Of a stretch of DNA of 23,301 nt, positions 15,610 to 23,301 are shown piece by piece. The translations under genes were made by a program, and so were the position numbers. The notes beneath the pieces were generated by a model. That model worked only from the letters and a program-made list of their open reading frames with translations, did not search any database and was not told the origin of the DNA. Within the stretch, counting starts at the first letter, position 1. Every line of letters starts with the position of its first letter. Origin of the DNA: Phycisphaerales bacterium UBA2402 (GTDB taxonomy: Bacteria > Planctomycetota > Phycisphaerae > Phycisphaerales > UBA1924); NCBI GenBank assembly GCA_002343715.1, contig DDSA01000253.1:869-24169 (forward strand), read 5' to 3'.

Positions 15610-16575
15610 ATGTTCTCCAGCCCAACCGTCGATGCGGTGATGGCGGCCGAACGGGCCGCTTCTTTTACCAGGCGATCGATCAAAAGCGACAGCAAGCGCA
15701 GCGGATTGATGCTCGCACTGTCGATGCTCGACCTGACGACGCTGGAGGGGAAAGACTCACCGGAAAAGGTCCGGGCACTCTGCCGCAAGGCTGTCATGCC
15801 CGATCCATCCCGGGCCGACCTTCCGTGCGTCGCCGCGGTCTGTGTGTACCCCTCGCATGTCCGTACGGCCGGGGAGGCGTTGCGCGGCTCAAAGGTCAAA
15901 GTCGCGAGCGTGGCCACGGGGTTTCCGAGCGGCCAGTTCCCGCTGGAGGTTCGGCTCGAAGACACACGCCGTGCGATCGCGGATGGAGCGGACGAGATCG
16001 ATATGGTCATCAATCGGGGGGCCTTTCTCGCGGGTCGATATGACGAAGTCAGCGAGGAAATACGCGCGGTGAAGCGAGAGTGCATGCGGCCGATCGAGTA
16101 CGGGCGTGAACCGGCGCACCTGAAAGTCATCCTCGAAACCGGTGAACTCGAAACACTCGACAATGTGCGTCGCGCGAGCGATCTTGCCATCCGAGCCATG
16201 GCGACGTGCGACGGTGACTGCCCCTACGGAGCACGCGGAACGCCTGACTTCATCAAGACCAGCACCGGGAAAGTGCAGCCGGCGGCCACCATGCCCGTCA
16301 CGCTCGTCATGCTGGAGGCGATCCGCGATTGGTACGAAGAGACCGGGAGGTTGGTCGGGATGAAACCCGCCGGCGGCATCCGCACCGCCAAGCAGGCACT
16401 TCACTATCTCGTCATGGTCAAGGAAACTCTGGGCCGGCTCCCGCACGGCGAAGCATGGCTCAGCCCGGAGTATTTCCGTTTCGGTGCGAGCACGCTGTGC
16501 AACGACATCCTTCGCCAGATCGCATGGCTGGACTCGGGCCGTTACATGGCCGCCCATGATTTTCCGGACGCGTAA
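15610..16575 (+). CDS. deoC: Deoxyribose-phosphate aldolase, human DERA-like
   Basis: DeoC splits 2-deoxyribose 5-phosphate to acetaldehyde and glyceraldehyde 3-phosphate in deoxynucleoside breakdown. The 321-residue product has the Schiff-base lysine Lys216 in FIKTSTGK, the second lysine Lys252 in GMKPAGGIRT and Asp131 in EIDMVINRG. Its length, the pattern LDLTTLEGKD near 40, AAVCVYPSHV near 75 and the tail GRYMAAHDFP resemble human DERA more than the 220-260-residue bacterial forms. An insertion with two cysteines (TCDGDCPYGARG, 199-210) sits just before the Schiff-base motif. It starts 48 nt after the acetyltransferase gene; no strong ribosome-binding site is visible. No other nucleoside-catabolism gene is nearby. 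Confidence 0.93.
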   Translation: MFSSPTVDAVMAAERAASFTRRSIKSDSKRSGLMLALSMLDLTTLEGKDSPEKVRALCRKAVMPDPSRADLPCVAAVCVYPSHVRTAGEALRGSKVKVASVATGFPSGQFPLEVRLEDTRRAIADGADEIDMVINRGAFLAGRYDEVSEEIRAVKRECMRPIEYGREPAHLKVILETGELETLDNVRRASDLAIRAMATCDGDCPYGARGTPDFIKTSTGKVQPAATMPVTLVMLEAIRDWYEETGRLVGMKPAGGIRTAKQALHYLVMVKETLGRLPHGEAWLSPEYFRFGASTLCNDILRQIAWLDSGRYMAAHDFPDA

Positions 16576-16607
16576 CCCCCTCCTCACGTGCACTACGCTG
16601 GGCTTGT

Positions 16608-17723
16608 TTGAATCAACGCGATGAGCAAGCCGAGTCCTTGAACGCCCTCCGCTTCGTCGCGATGCTGCTTGGGGTGTTGCTGCACGCCCTGATCCCGTAC
16701 ATGACGGTTCCGGTGCCGCACCTTCTTTGGCCTGTTCGGGAGCCGGCGAGTTGCGCCTTCGATACGCTCTACTGGTTTCTTCACGGCTTTCGCGTTCCGC
16801 TGTTCTTTGTGATCGCCGGTATGACCGCGGGCAAGATCCTGCCTTTGCGTGCAACACGAGAGTTCTTCCTGCGGCGGCTTCGGCGGCTCGGAGTTCCTCT
16901 GCTGATCGGCACGTTCACCGTCTTGCCGCTGATGTACATCGTGTGGAGCTGGGGTTGGCTCAAGAGCGGGCTGGCGGACCCGGGCAACGTGGTCCACATC
17001 CGATTCCGGCACGGGATGCAGGCGGATTTATACGGGTTCGGCCATCTCTGGTTTCTTGTGCATCTGATTCTGTATTCGCTGCTCCTGTCTGCGTATGAGA
17101 CATCCCGCCTGCGGGTAGCGTTCGACAAGCATCACTCTTGGATATGGATACTCATTCCGTTCCCTACCGCCGCGCTCCTGTGGATCGATCCACGCCCGTT
17201 GACCGAGTTTCATCATTGGTTCTTCCCACGAGCCGCCGAGTTCGTGTATCACGGTTGGTTTTTCGCGGTCGGAGCATGGGCGGTACGAGTCCCCGCGTGG
17301 GTTATCCGGTGGTGGCTCGCCGGCGTCGCAACGGCTCTGGTTGCTTTTCTCTTCATGCACTCTCAACTGGTGCGGGCAGCGACACCATCCGGCCCCTGGC
17401 TCGCGATCTCGGCAAGTCTCTTCGCGTGGGCAGGTGTGTGGGGCTTGCTCGGGTTCTTTGCCCGAATCCGGGCGGGTCGATGGGCAACCGATGCCGCTCT
17501 GTTCATCTACCTCGTACATCCTCCGCTCGTCGGCGTCTTTCATGTCCTGTTGTTTCGTGCTGCTCTCGCTCCCGGGTGGAAAGCCGTGATCACTGCCTCA
17601 TTGAGTTGTCTGATCGGTGCAATCGTGTTCGTAATTATGAAAACTACACTTCGTCATGTAGGGTCGTCACTGCCGGCCACGCCTGCACTCCGGCCGATCG
17701 ATTCGCGCACGCCGTCGGTATGA
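16608..17723 (+). CDS. Acyltransferase-3 family membrane protein (OpgC-like)
   Basis: This 371-residue integral membrane protein has about ten hydrophobic segments. The N-terminal signature SLNALRFVAMLLGVLLHALI puts the conserved His after the first helix, and RVPLFFVIAGMTAG and FFLRRLRRLGVPLLIGTF follow as in the acyltransferase-3 family (PF01757), near OpgC/MdoC. Family members add acyl or succinyl groups to glycans or other surface molecules; the target here is unknown. No in-frame ATG precedes the first helix, so translation probably starts at TTG 16608, or at TTG 16638 just before Asn-Ala-Leu. It follows deoC by 32 nt. It is unrelated in sequence to the NagX-type protein upstream of deoC. 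Confidence 0.85.
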   Translation: MNQRDEQAESLNALRFVAMLLGVLLHALIPYMTVPVPHLLWPVREPASCAFDTLYWFLHGFRVPLFFVIAGMTAGKILPLRATREFFLRRLRRLGVPLLIGTFTVLPLMYIVWSWGWLKSGLADPGNVVHIRFRHGMQADLYGFGHLWFLVHLILYSLLLSAYETSRLRVAFDKHHSWIWILIPFPTAALLWIDPRPLTEFHHWFFPRAAEFVYHGWFFAVGAWAVRVPAWVIRWWLAGVATALVAFLFMHSQLVRAATPSGPWLAISASLFAWAGVWGLLGFFARIRAGRWATDAALFIYLVHPPLVGVFHVLLFRAALAPGWKAVITASLSCLIGAIVFVIMKTTLRHVGSSLPATPALRPIDSRTPSV

Positions 17724-18025
17724 CTGGCTCTCGTCAAGCAACACCATTCCCATAACCACGGTTGCGATCGTCTCGAGCACGATACCAGATAGTGTCGGCG
17801 TGCCCGGCCTGCAAGTCCGCGCCTGCCTACGAACGCCGGACGATGGCCGATTCAACTTGCACCGACCACAGAAGCGCGCCTGTACCTCGCCCGAGTGTCT
17901 CTCTCAGCAATATGTCCGCCGTGTTTTCATACCACAGCCAACCTCACGACGGATTAGGTGCGTGCCTGACGAGACCGACCCACGGACAAGATTGTTCCAG
18001 GGCAAGCCCGATATCATCACCGGCC
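17724..18025. other. Intergenic region before the sigma factor gene
   Basis: This 302-nt gap is open in the sigma factor frame from 17762, but the encoded stretch lacks family similarity and is Cys/Ser/Pro/Arg-rich, as expected for read-through of non-coding DNA. No tRNA, strong terminator or clear promoter was seen. It should hold the terminator of the acyltransferase gene and the promoter of the sigma factor gene. Confidence 0.4.
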
Positions 18026-18736
18026 ATGACCCAGAACACCAAGCAGGACCATTTTCCTCCGACTCGCACGGACTACATCGACCGTGAACTCGGGGGTGGG
18101 TGTCAAGGTCGCCTCAATGTGAATCGCCACATCATGGAGGCGTACGCCTTTCCATTGACCGTGTACTTTCGGGGGACCAAGGACCATTGGATCGGCGAAC
18201 CGGATGAGATCGTCCAGGGCTTCTTTGCGGACCGACTCGCGCGGGCTGATTATTTTGACAACTGGAAATCAAGCGGAAAGCGGCTCAGGCACTGGCTGAT
18301 CAACGGCTTCTGCTTTTACCTGAAAGAACGTCATCGCGCCAACCGCCGCGACAGCAAGGCAACCGGCGAGATGGATGATCCGGTCACCGAGAGCCGCATC
18401 GCGGAAGATATGGACCGGGCGTGGGTCATGGGGTTGGTCAGGGGGGCACTCACAGAAGCCCGAGCGCTGTGCGATGCACAGGGCCTGACAGAGCACTGGC
18501 GCATCTTCGAGGACCATTTCTACCGCGGTCGCTCGTACGAACGGATCGAGATCGAGAGCGGTATCGAACCCAAGCGAGCGGCGGTGATGGCCCGCACCGC
18601 GGCCCGAAAGTTCAAGCAGAAACTGCGCGAGTTGGTTCGTCAGGACGGTGTCGGTGAAGAGAGTATCGAGTCCGAGATTCGGGGCCTTCTCGAAATCGCG
18701 GGTGTCGATGACCGTCGGAAACTGAATGAGGAGTAA
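18026..18736 (+). CDS. ECF-type RNA polymerase sigma factor, planctomycete style
   Basis: This 236-residue protein matches the general form of short planctomycete sigma factors. The region 2-like part is at about 35-105, with DEIVQGFFADRLARAD (60-75) and GKRLRHWLINGFCFYLKERH, equivalent to the core RNA polymerase and -10 recognition helices. A linker follows. The region 4-like helix-turn-helix is at about 158-203, with HFYRGRSYERIEIESGI and RAAVMARTAARKFKQKL. A charged tail of about 35 residues follows, longer than usual. ATG 18026 is chosen because the residues coded upstream show no sigma similarity. The next gene starts 7 nt downstream and may encode its partner. No membrane anti-sigma factor is present. 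Region 2 is divergent, so function is inferred from overall pattern. Confidence 0.75.
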   Translation: MTQNTKQDHFPPTRTDYIDRELGGGCQGRLNVNRHIMEAYAFPLTVYFRGTKDHWIGEPDEIVQGFFADRLARADYFDNWKSSGKRLRHWLINGFCFYLKERHRANRRDSKATGEMDDPVTESRIAEDMDRAWVMGLVRGALTEARALCDAQGLTEHWRIFEDHFYRGRSYERIEIESGIEPKRAAVMARTAARKFKQKLRELVRQDGVGEESIESEIRGLLEIAGVDDRRKLNEE

Positions 18737-18743
18737 GAGAGAG

Positions 18744-19250
18744 ATGTCTTCGACCATCAACAACGGAGCCAACGGCGGCGGCACTACAAGCACTGGTACG
18801 GGCGATGACCCCTACCGTGAGATCACCCGAGACCAGGCCTCCACCCTGCTTCGGATAGGCCTTGAAGGCCCACGAAGGGCGGCGGACGATTTGGCCGATG
18901 AACTGGAAAAGTGCGACGGCTTGCGCTGGTTCGAAGCGCAGTTTCGCCGCCCTCCCTTCGCCGAACTGCCGCACGCGGGGCGTCTCTTGCTCTCGGGTGG
19001 AACCAGCCTCGACGCACTGACCGCTCTGAAGGAAAGGGCCAAGTCATTGGTGAAAAACCCGACCACCCGGGAGGAGTACCTCGCCGGCTTGGCGGGGTAC
19101 TACCTGGCCATCGCATCGGCGATTGCGCACCATGGCGCGCGTATTTCGAGGCAGCCCGCCGAGGAACTGGAGCCGGTACTCCAGGAACTCGCCGCCGTTG
19201 CGCCGCAGCCCTGGAGTGATCTGCTGCTCGCCGCCGCGAAAAAGGTGTAG
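18744..19250 (+). CDS. Hypothetical helical protein downstream of the sigma factor
   Basis: I do not recognise this 168-residue protein. It begins with a Gly/Ser/Thr/Asn-rich low-complexity stretch (about 1-28). A mostly helical, charged soluble domain follows, with amphipathic segments such as RRAADDLADELEKCDG and REEYLAGLAGYYLAIASAIA. It has no signal peptide and no convincing membrane helix. It starts 7 nt after the sigma factor stop. A GGAG at 18730-18733 lies inside the end of the sigma gene, 10 nt before this ATG; an ATG at 18726 would add six residues and overlap the sigma gene. The tight spacing suggests joint expression. A role as a regulator of the sigma factor is possible but not shown. 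Confidence 0.7.
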   Translation: MSSTINNGANGGGTTSTGTGDDPYREITRDQASTLLRIGLEGPRRAADDLADELEKCDGLRWFEAQFRRPPFAELPHAGRLLLSGGTSLDALTALKERAKSLVKNPTTREEYLAGLAGYYLAIASAIAHHGARISRQPAEELEPVLQELAAVAPQPWSDLLLAAAKKV

Positions 19251-19396
19251 GAAGCGGCAGCCCGGTCGTTTATGCATCTGTATTGTGGCCGGTTTTCTCG
19301 TTCGCCGCGGCCGCTGGAGGGCTACGTTCCGTCGAGTCCGGTGTTCGCGCCAGAAGGCCAAAGCGAAAGGTGCTGACATCCGGATGAAGTTGCCCC

Positions 19397-20116
19397 ATGC
19401 ACCATTCACCAGTCAGCCACACCACCTCCAGCACCGTACCTGTCCGTATCGAACTGGCCGGAGAAATCATCCGACTGCTCCCGCAGCGAGCGGCATACTG
19501 GCCCGCCGCCCGGACGATGCTTATCGCCGACCTCCACCTGGGAAAAGCGGAATCCTTCCGCGCCCGTGGCGCTCCGCTCCCGGCCGAGTTCATTCTTGAA
19601 TCACATCTGACCCAGCTCGATGAAGCCCTCGGTGCGGAACCGGCATGCGAGCGCCTGCTGATCCTGGGAGATCTGCTCCACGCCCCCACGGGGCTGACGC
19701 GCCCCTTGATCGAGCGTGTCGCGGCATGGCGGGAGTTGCGTTTGAGTCTCGATGTCGCCCTGGTGCCGGGGAACCACGACCGTCGGCTTGATGTTGTTGT
19801 CTCGACATGGGGACTTCGGGTACTGGGTGAGAGGTTCCGCGAAGGCCCCTTTCTGTTTGTTCACCAACCGCCCGGTCCGGAGGACGAGTACGTCTGGGCC
19901 GGGCATGTGCACCCCGCCGTCACGCTTCGGAAAGGGTGTGATTCCGTGCGGCTGCCCTGCTTCCACATCGGACCCGGCAAGGCCGTACTCCCCGCGTTCA
20001 GCCGATTCACCGCGGGAGCATCGTTCGACCGAAGTTCGGGGGATCGCATATACGCTATCGCGGAACACCAGGTGTTCGAGTTGCCATGCACGCACGGGGG
20101 TCGGACTCGGCCATGA
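19397..20116 (+). CDS. pdeM: Ligase-associated DNA damage response metallophosphoesterase PdeM
   Basis: This 239-residue calcineurin-like phosphoesterase has all the family metal motifs: DLHLGK (Asp45, His47), GDLLHA (Asp92), GNHD (Asn126, His127), His156 in VHQPPG and GHVHP (His170, His172). The lead-in LIADLHLGKAESFRARGAPLP and the overall length match PdeM, a predicted nuclease normally clustered with an ATP-dependent DNA ligase, an Lhr-type helicase and an exonuclease. None of those genes is in this window. The start is ATG 19397, and about 38 residues precede the first metal motif. A 146-nt gap separates it from the hypothetical gene upstream. Its stop overlaps the truD start by 4 bp (ATGA at 20113-20116). 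Confidence 0.88.
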   Translation: MHHSPVSHTTSSTVPVRIELAGEIIRLLPQRAAYWPAARTMLIADLHLGKAESFRARGAPLPAEFILESHLTQLDEALGAEPACERLLILGDLLHAPTGLTRPLIERVAAWRELRLSLDVALVPGNHDRRLDVVVSTWGLRVLGERFREGPFLFVHQPPGPEDEYVWAGHVHPAVTLRKGCDSVRLPCFHIGPGKAVLPAFSRFTAGASFDRSSGDRIYAIAEHQVFELPCTHGGRTRP

Positions 20117-21315
20117 TCATCCGACGGATCCCAGAGGACTTTCGCGTAGACGAGATCATTTCCGCATCGTTCTCCGCCGGTCTCTCGCCGGCGAGGGACA
20201 AGTTTCGCGAGCACAGCGTGTGGCGAGTTGACAAGAAATCACTCACCACGCAGGAAGCCGTTGTGAGATTGGCCAAGGCGATGGGAGTACGGGCCGGTTC
20301 GGTCGCGTACGCTGGTCTGAAGGACAAGCACGCCGTGACACGGCAATGGATGACGGCGAGATTCCCTCACGGGGATGCGCCGGATCGGTTCGATCTTTCA
20401 GGGGTAAGCGCTTCGCTGGCGGGGTGGTCACCCCGCGAAGTGCGCGCGAGCGACATCGATGGAAACAGCTTTGAAATTGTCATTCGTCGGATCAACCGAT
20501 CCGACGTCGGTGAACTCGAGCATCGTGCCTCCCGCTTCGAGTCGTCGCCGGGCCGCCTGGTGTTCATCAACTACTTCGGCGATCAGCGATTCGGCTCCGC
20601 ACGCCACGGTCAGGGGTTCATCGCCCGCCACCTGATCCGCGCCGAGTTCGAGGAGGCGCTTCGGCTTGCCATCGCGACGCCTGCCCGTAAAGACACGGGG
20701 GCGAGACGCGTGTTCACCCGTCTCCTGGCAGGAGCGTGGGGTGACTGGGCCGGAGTGTTGCCCCGATTGCCACGTTGCCCTCAACGTGCCTGTATCGAAG
20801 CACTGGCCGCGGGCAAGGACTTCCGGAGCGCCTTTGCGTCCTTGCCGAACTTCGAGCAGCGGATCATTGTTGACGCGTATCAATCCCACCTCTGGAACCG
20901 CACCGCGGCTCTGCTTGGTACTGAGGTTTGCGAGGTCAACGGAACCAACCCGGTGCTCACAGATACATCCGGGCTTGTGTATCCGCCGGCCGCGGCCCTT
21001 TCCGGCTTGAGTTACGAACTACCTCTTTTTTCGCCAGCCACCCGCATGTGTTCGCCATGGTGTTTCGCCGCAGAGCGCGTGCTCCGCGAAGAGGGTATAA
21101 GCCTTCACGATCTTCGGATTCCTGGTCTGAGACGACCGGAGTTCGGTGAAGCCCCTCGGCCGCTGCTCGCAACAGCCGGCGAGTTCGCGTTGAATGACCC
21201 GAGCCGGGACGAACTCTCCGTCGGCGGACTGTTCAAGCGAACTGTCCGATGTGTTCTTCCACGCGGGGCGTACGCCACGGTGCTGTTCCGAGCGATCGGT
21301 CAGGATGGGGAGTAA
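20113..21315 (+). CDS. truD: tRNA pseudouridine(13) synthase TruD
   Basis: TruD converts U13 of certain tRNAs to pseudouridine. The 400-residue product has the catalytic Asp71 in YAGLKDKHAVTRQ and the family motif NYFGDQRFG, followed by the TRUD insertion domain and the terminal HLWN segment of the catalytic fold. The N-terminus RRIPEDFRVDEI is also typical. ATG 20113 is chosen because it overlaps the pdeM stop in the coupled ATGA form and places the RRIPEDF motif right at the start; the frame extends to an ATG at 20086 inside pdeM. Its stop is at 21315. The link to PdeM is unusual and may be only positional. Confidence 0.93.
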   Translation: MIIRRIPEDFRVDEIISASFSAGLSPARDKFREHSVWRVDKKSLTTQEAVVRLAKAMGVRAGSVAYAGLKDKHAVTRQWMTARFPHGDAPDRFDLSGVSASLAGWSPREVRASDIDGNSFEIVIRRINRSDVGELEHRASRFESSPGRLVFINYFGDQRFGSARHGQGFIARHLIRAEFEEALRLAIATPARKDTGARRVFTRLLAGAWGDWAGVLPRLPRCPQRACIEALAAGKDFRSAFASLPNFEQRIIVDAYQSHLWNRTAALLGTEVCEVNGTNPVLTDTSGLVYPPAAALSGLSYELPLFSPATRMCSPWCFAAERVLREEGISLHDLRIPGLRRPEFGEAPRPLLATAGEFALNDPSRDELSVGGLFKRTVRCVLPRGAYATVLFRAIGQDGE

Positions 21316-21389
21316 GCGCCGGGAAAGGACTTCCTGTGGTATGGGAGATCCGTACGCGGAGCCCGTACACCTGCATAAACTCATTGTCC

Positions 21390-22688
21390 ATGCGTTTCCG
21401 CGACCGCCCCTGGCCCGAGCAACTCAACGCGATCGACCGCGTCATGCGGAGCGTCTCGGACGTGACCGATCCCGAGGAGATGGTGAGTGTGTATTGGCGG
21501 GGTGTCAGTGACATCATGCCGGGAGACCAATACCTCGCGCTCTCGCGTCGGGGCGTGAAGCCGCCCGAGTTTCTCGTGACGCGATCGGTGCGGTTCACGG
21601 ATCACCCCAATCCATGGACACAACGAGAGCGTCTGCCCCGCCTCTCGGGCGGGCTTCTCGGCGAGATCGCCTACGCCGACAAACCCGTGATCATCGAGGA
21701 CTTGCCAGCCCGGCTCAAGGCCGATGATCCGGGGTACTTCTTCCTGCACGGGTACCAGGCTCTGGTCGCGTTGCCTCAATATGAATCCGGCAAGGGGATC
21801 AACATCGGTATCCGGCTCTACTTTGCTGAAGACGGCTTCGATCCATCCATGGTGCCCATGATGCACTGGCAGGCAAGCCTCTTCGGGCGTGGCACACAGA
21901 GTCTCGTGCTCCGGAATCAGTTGCAGGAGGCACTCGCAGCGCTGGACCGGGAGTTGCAAGTCGTCGGCGAGATTCAACGCTCTCTCCTCCCCGCTTCATT
22001 ACCGATGATGCCCGGTTTTGAAGCCGCCGCCCACTACCAGACCAGCGCCCGCGCGGGCGGCGATTATTACGACTTCTTCCCGCTCGGGGGTAACTCGTGG
22101 GGTGTGTTCATCGCCGATGTCTCGGGTCACGGCACACCCGCGGCGGTGCTGATGGCCATCACCCACGCCATCGCGCATACCCGCCAGGGTTACCTCATGC
22201 CCCCCTCCGAGGTCATGACGCACCTCAACACACACCTTTCGCGGTCGTACACGACCGCTGGGAGTTTCGTCACGGCTTTCTACGCGGCGCTTGACGCGGA
22301 TACCGGTCGACTCACGTACGCCTCCGCCGGGCACAATCCGCCCCGTCTGTGCCGGGGCGATCGGATCATCCCGCTCGATGAAACCGCGAGCATGCCTCTT
22401 GGCATTGACGGTTCGGAATCGTTCGGCGAGGCCGGGATCGCGATGGAACCGGGCGACATGCTCGTGCTCTACACCGACGGGATCACGGAGTCCATGGCCC
22501 CCCAGGACTTTGAAGGCTCACGAGAGTTGTTCGGAGAGCATCGCCTGGATGAGGTGATTCTTGCAACGCGCGAGCGCGGAGCGACACCGTGCGTAGAGGC
22601 GATCCGCGATGCTGTCGAGCGGTTCCGCGTGGCTACGCCCCCGACTGATGATCAGACTCTGATCGCGCTCAAGCGCGTCGAAAGATAA
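21390..22688 (+). CDS. GAF-SpoIIE (PP2C-type) serine phosphatase
   Basis: This 432-residue protein resembles RsbU-type phosphatases, which dephosphorylate anti-anti-sigma proteins in partner-switching systems. Residues 10-170 look like a GAF sensor domain. A short helical linker (about 172-198, ending EIQRSLLP) leads to a SpoIIE/PP2C domain with GGDYYD (223-228), IADVSGHG (Asp243), [15 protein letters not shown] and [10 protein letters not shown]. These metal-site residues are intact, so it should be active. The ligand of the GAF domain is unknown. ATG 21390 is used. A GTG at 21336 has a strong AAGGA (21325-21329) 6 nt upstream and would add 18 residues, so that start is a real alternative. 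No STAS or anti-sigma kinase gene lies nearby. Confidence 0.9.
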   Translation: MRFRDRPWPEQLNAIDRVMRSVSDVTDPEEMVSVYWRGVSDIMPGDQYLALSRRGVKPPEFLVTRSVRFTDHPNPWTQRERLPRLSGGLLGEIAYADKPVIIEDLPARLKADDPGYFFLHGYQALVALPQYESGKGINIGIRLYFAEDGFDPSMVPMMHWQASLFGRGTQSLVLRNQLQEALAALDRELQVVGEIQRSLLPASLPMMPGFEAAAHYQTSARAGGDYYDFFPLGGNSWGVFIADVSGHGTPAAVLMAITHAIAHTRQGYLMPPSEVMTHLNTHLSRSYTTAGSFVTAFYAALDADTGRLTYASAGHNPPRLCRGDRIIPLDETASMPLGIDGSESFGEAGIAMEPGDMLVLYTDGITESMAPQDFEGSRELFGEHRLDEVILATRERGATPCVEAIRDAVERFRVATPPTDDQTLIALKRVER

Positions 22689-22702
22689 GGGCGGGGCGAT
22701 TC

Positions 22703-23301
22703 ATGAGCGGAACGGCGGGATGCACAGTGAACTCATTGCGAGAGCGGGCGATGTCGGCCCTGCCGGACGACAGGCCCGCGTTCATGGCCTCGCTCCGGGA
22801 GGCGGAGAGTCAAGCATGGTGCGCGAGCCGACTGTCGGAGCTGGCACGCGACATCGAACGCTCCGCGGAGCGAAACGCCAGACGTCCGCACGCGGTACCT
22901 CGTCTTTCGGCCAATCTCCCCGTTAATGAGCGGCGCTCGGAGATCGCGAGAGTCATCGATGAGCACCGGGTCTGTATCCTCTGCGGCGAGACCGGCAGCG
23001 GGAAAACAACCCAGCTCCCTCAAATCTGCCTCTCGCTCGGGCGGGGTCGCACCGGAATGATTGGTCACACTCAGCCGCGTCGATTGGCGGCTCGGAGCGT
23101 TGCGGCCCGGATCGCGGAAGAACTGGGAGTCATGTTGGGCGATACGGTCGGCTTCAAGATCCGCTTCGGCGACCGCACAAGCGAACGAACCCGTATCAAA
23201 GTCATGACCGACGGCATCCTCCTGGCCGAGACGCAAGGGGATCCGGATCTCTGGCGGTACGACACTCTTATCATCGACGAGGCGCACGAGCGCAGCCTCA
23301 A
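22703..23301 (+). CDS. hrpA: ATP-dependent RNA helicase HrpA, 5' part
   Basis: The frame from ATG 22703 runs open to the window edge and gives 199 residues of a DEAH-box helicase. Motif I is [15 protein letters not shown] (95 onward), motif Ia is [28 protein letters not shown] follows, and motif II DEAH is at 192-195 in IIDEAHERS. These match HrpA of E. coli closely, including the arrangement [15 protein letters not shown]. The first 80 residues are the charged helical lead-in normal for HrpA. The family is far longer (about 1300 residues), so most of the gene is outside. It follows the phosphatase gene by 14 nt. HrpA acts on RNA and ribosomes stalled on mRNA. Confidence 0.93.
   Translation, partial: MSGTAGCTVNSLRERAMSALPDDRPAFMASLREAESQAWCASRLSELARDIERSAERNARRPHAVPRLSANLPVNERRSEIARVIDEHRVCILCGETGSGKTTQLPQICLSLGRGRTGMIGHTQPRRLAARSVAARIAEELGVMLGDTVGFKIRFGDRTSERTRIKVMTDGILLAETQGDPDLWRYDTLIIDEAHERSL

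Noticed and set aside
1..23301. CRISPR array, insertion sequence, prophage or toxin-antitoxin system
   Set aside because: No regularly spaced repeats, transposase, integrase, phage genes or toxin-antitoxin pair were seen on reading the window.

Overview
The window is a gene-dense, GC-rich bacterial chromosome segment. It holds 19 complete or nearly complete protein genes, two genes cut by the window edges and one tRNA. The gene content points to Planctomycetota, most likely Phycisphaerae. The clues are a short planctomycete-style ECF sigma factor, a futalosine-pathway (MqnD) menaquinone gene, a possible Kdo-transferase start (Gram-negative envelope), a membrane 7TM-HD phosphodiesterase and a human-like long DeoC. 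This placement is inferred from protein style; no database search was run. I see no insertion sequence, prophage, CRISPR array or other mobile element, and the region reads as core chromosome.

Left part (1-3945, all minus strand): the start of a probable Kdo transferase at the edge, tRNA-Val(UAC), then a gene run transcribed right to left: purF (purine synthesis), mqnD (menaquinone synthesis) and a pyruvate dehydrogenase E1 alpha gene. Second part (4141-7752, plus): a 7TM-HD cyclic-dinucleotide-type phosphodiesterase, a lone MoxR ATPase and a 76-residue CDGSH iron-sulfur protein. This run meets, tail to tail with overlapping stop codons, a minus-strand pair (7749-9992): trigger factor followed by a TIM-barrel sugar isomerase/epimerase-like protein.

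Middle (10328-17723, plus): pyruvate dehydrogenase E1 beta and E2, a secreted C39-like cysteine peptidase overlapping a NagX/HGSNAT-type membrane acetyltransferase by 4 bp, a DeoC aldolase resembling human DERA, and a second, unrelated membrane acyltransferase (acyltransferase-3 family). Right part (18026-23301, plus): an ECF sigma-like factor with an unrecognised helical 168-residue protein, the metallophosphoesterase PdeM overlapping the tRNA pseudouridine synthase TruD by 4 bp, a GAF-SpoIIE (PP2C) phosphatase, and the N-terminal part of the helicase HrpA.

The genes do not form one obvious new system. The points most worth a second look are: the E1 alpha and E1 beta genes, which sit 9 kb apart and appear to come from different E1 lineages; the sigma factor and unknown-protein pair; PdeM outside its usual ligase cluster; an orphan MoxR between a second-messenger enzyme and a CDGSH protein; and the human-type DeoC.
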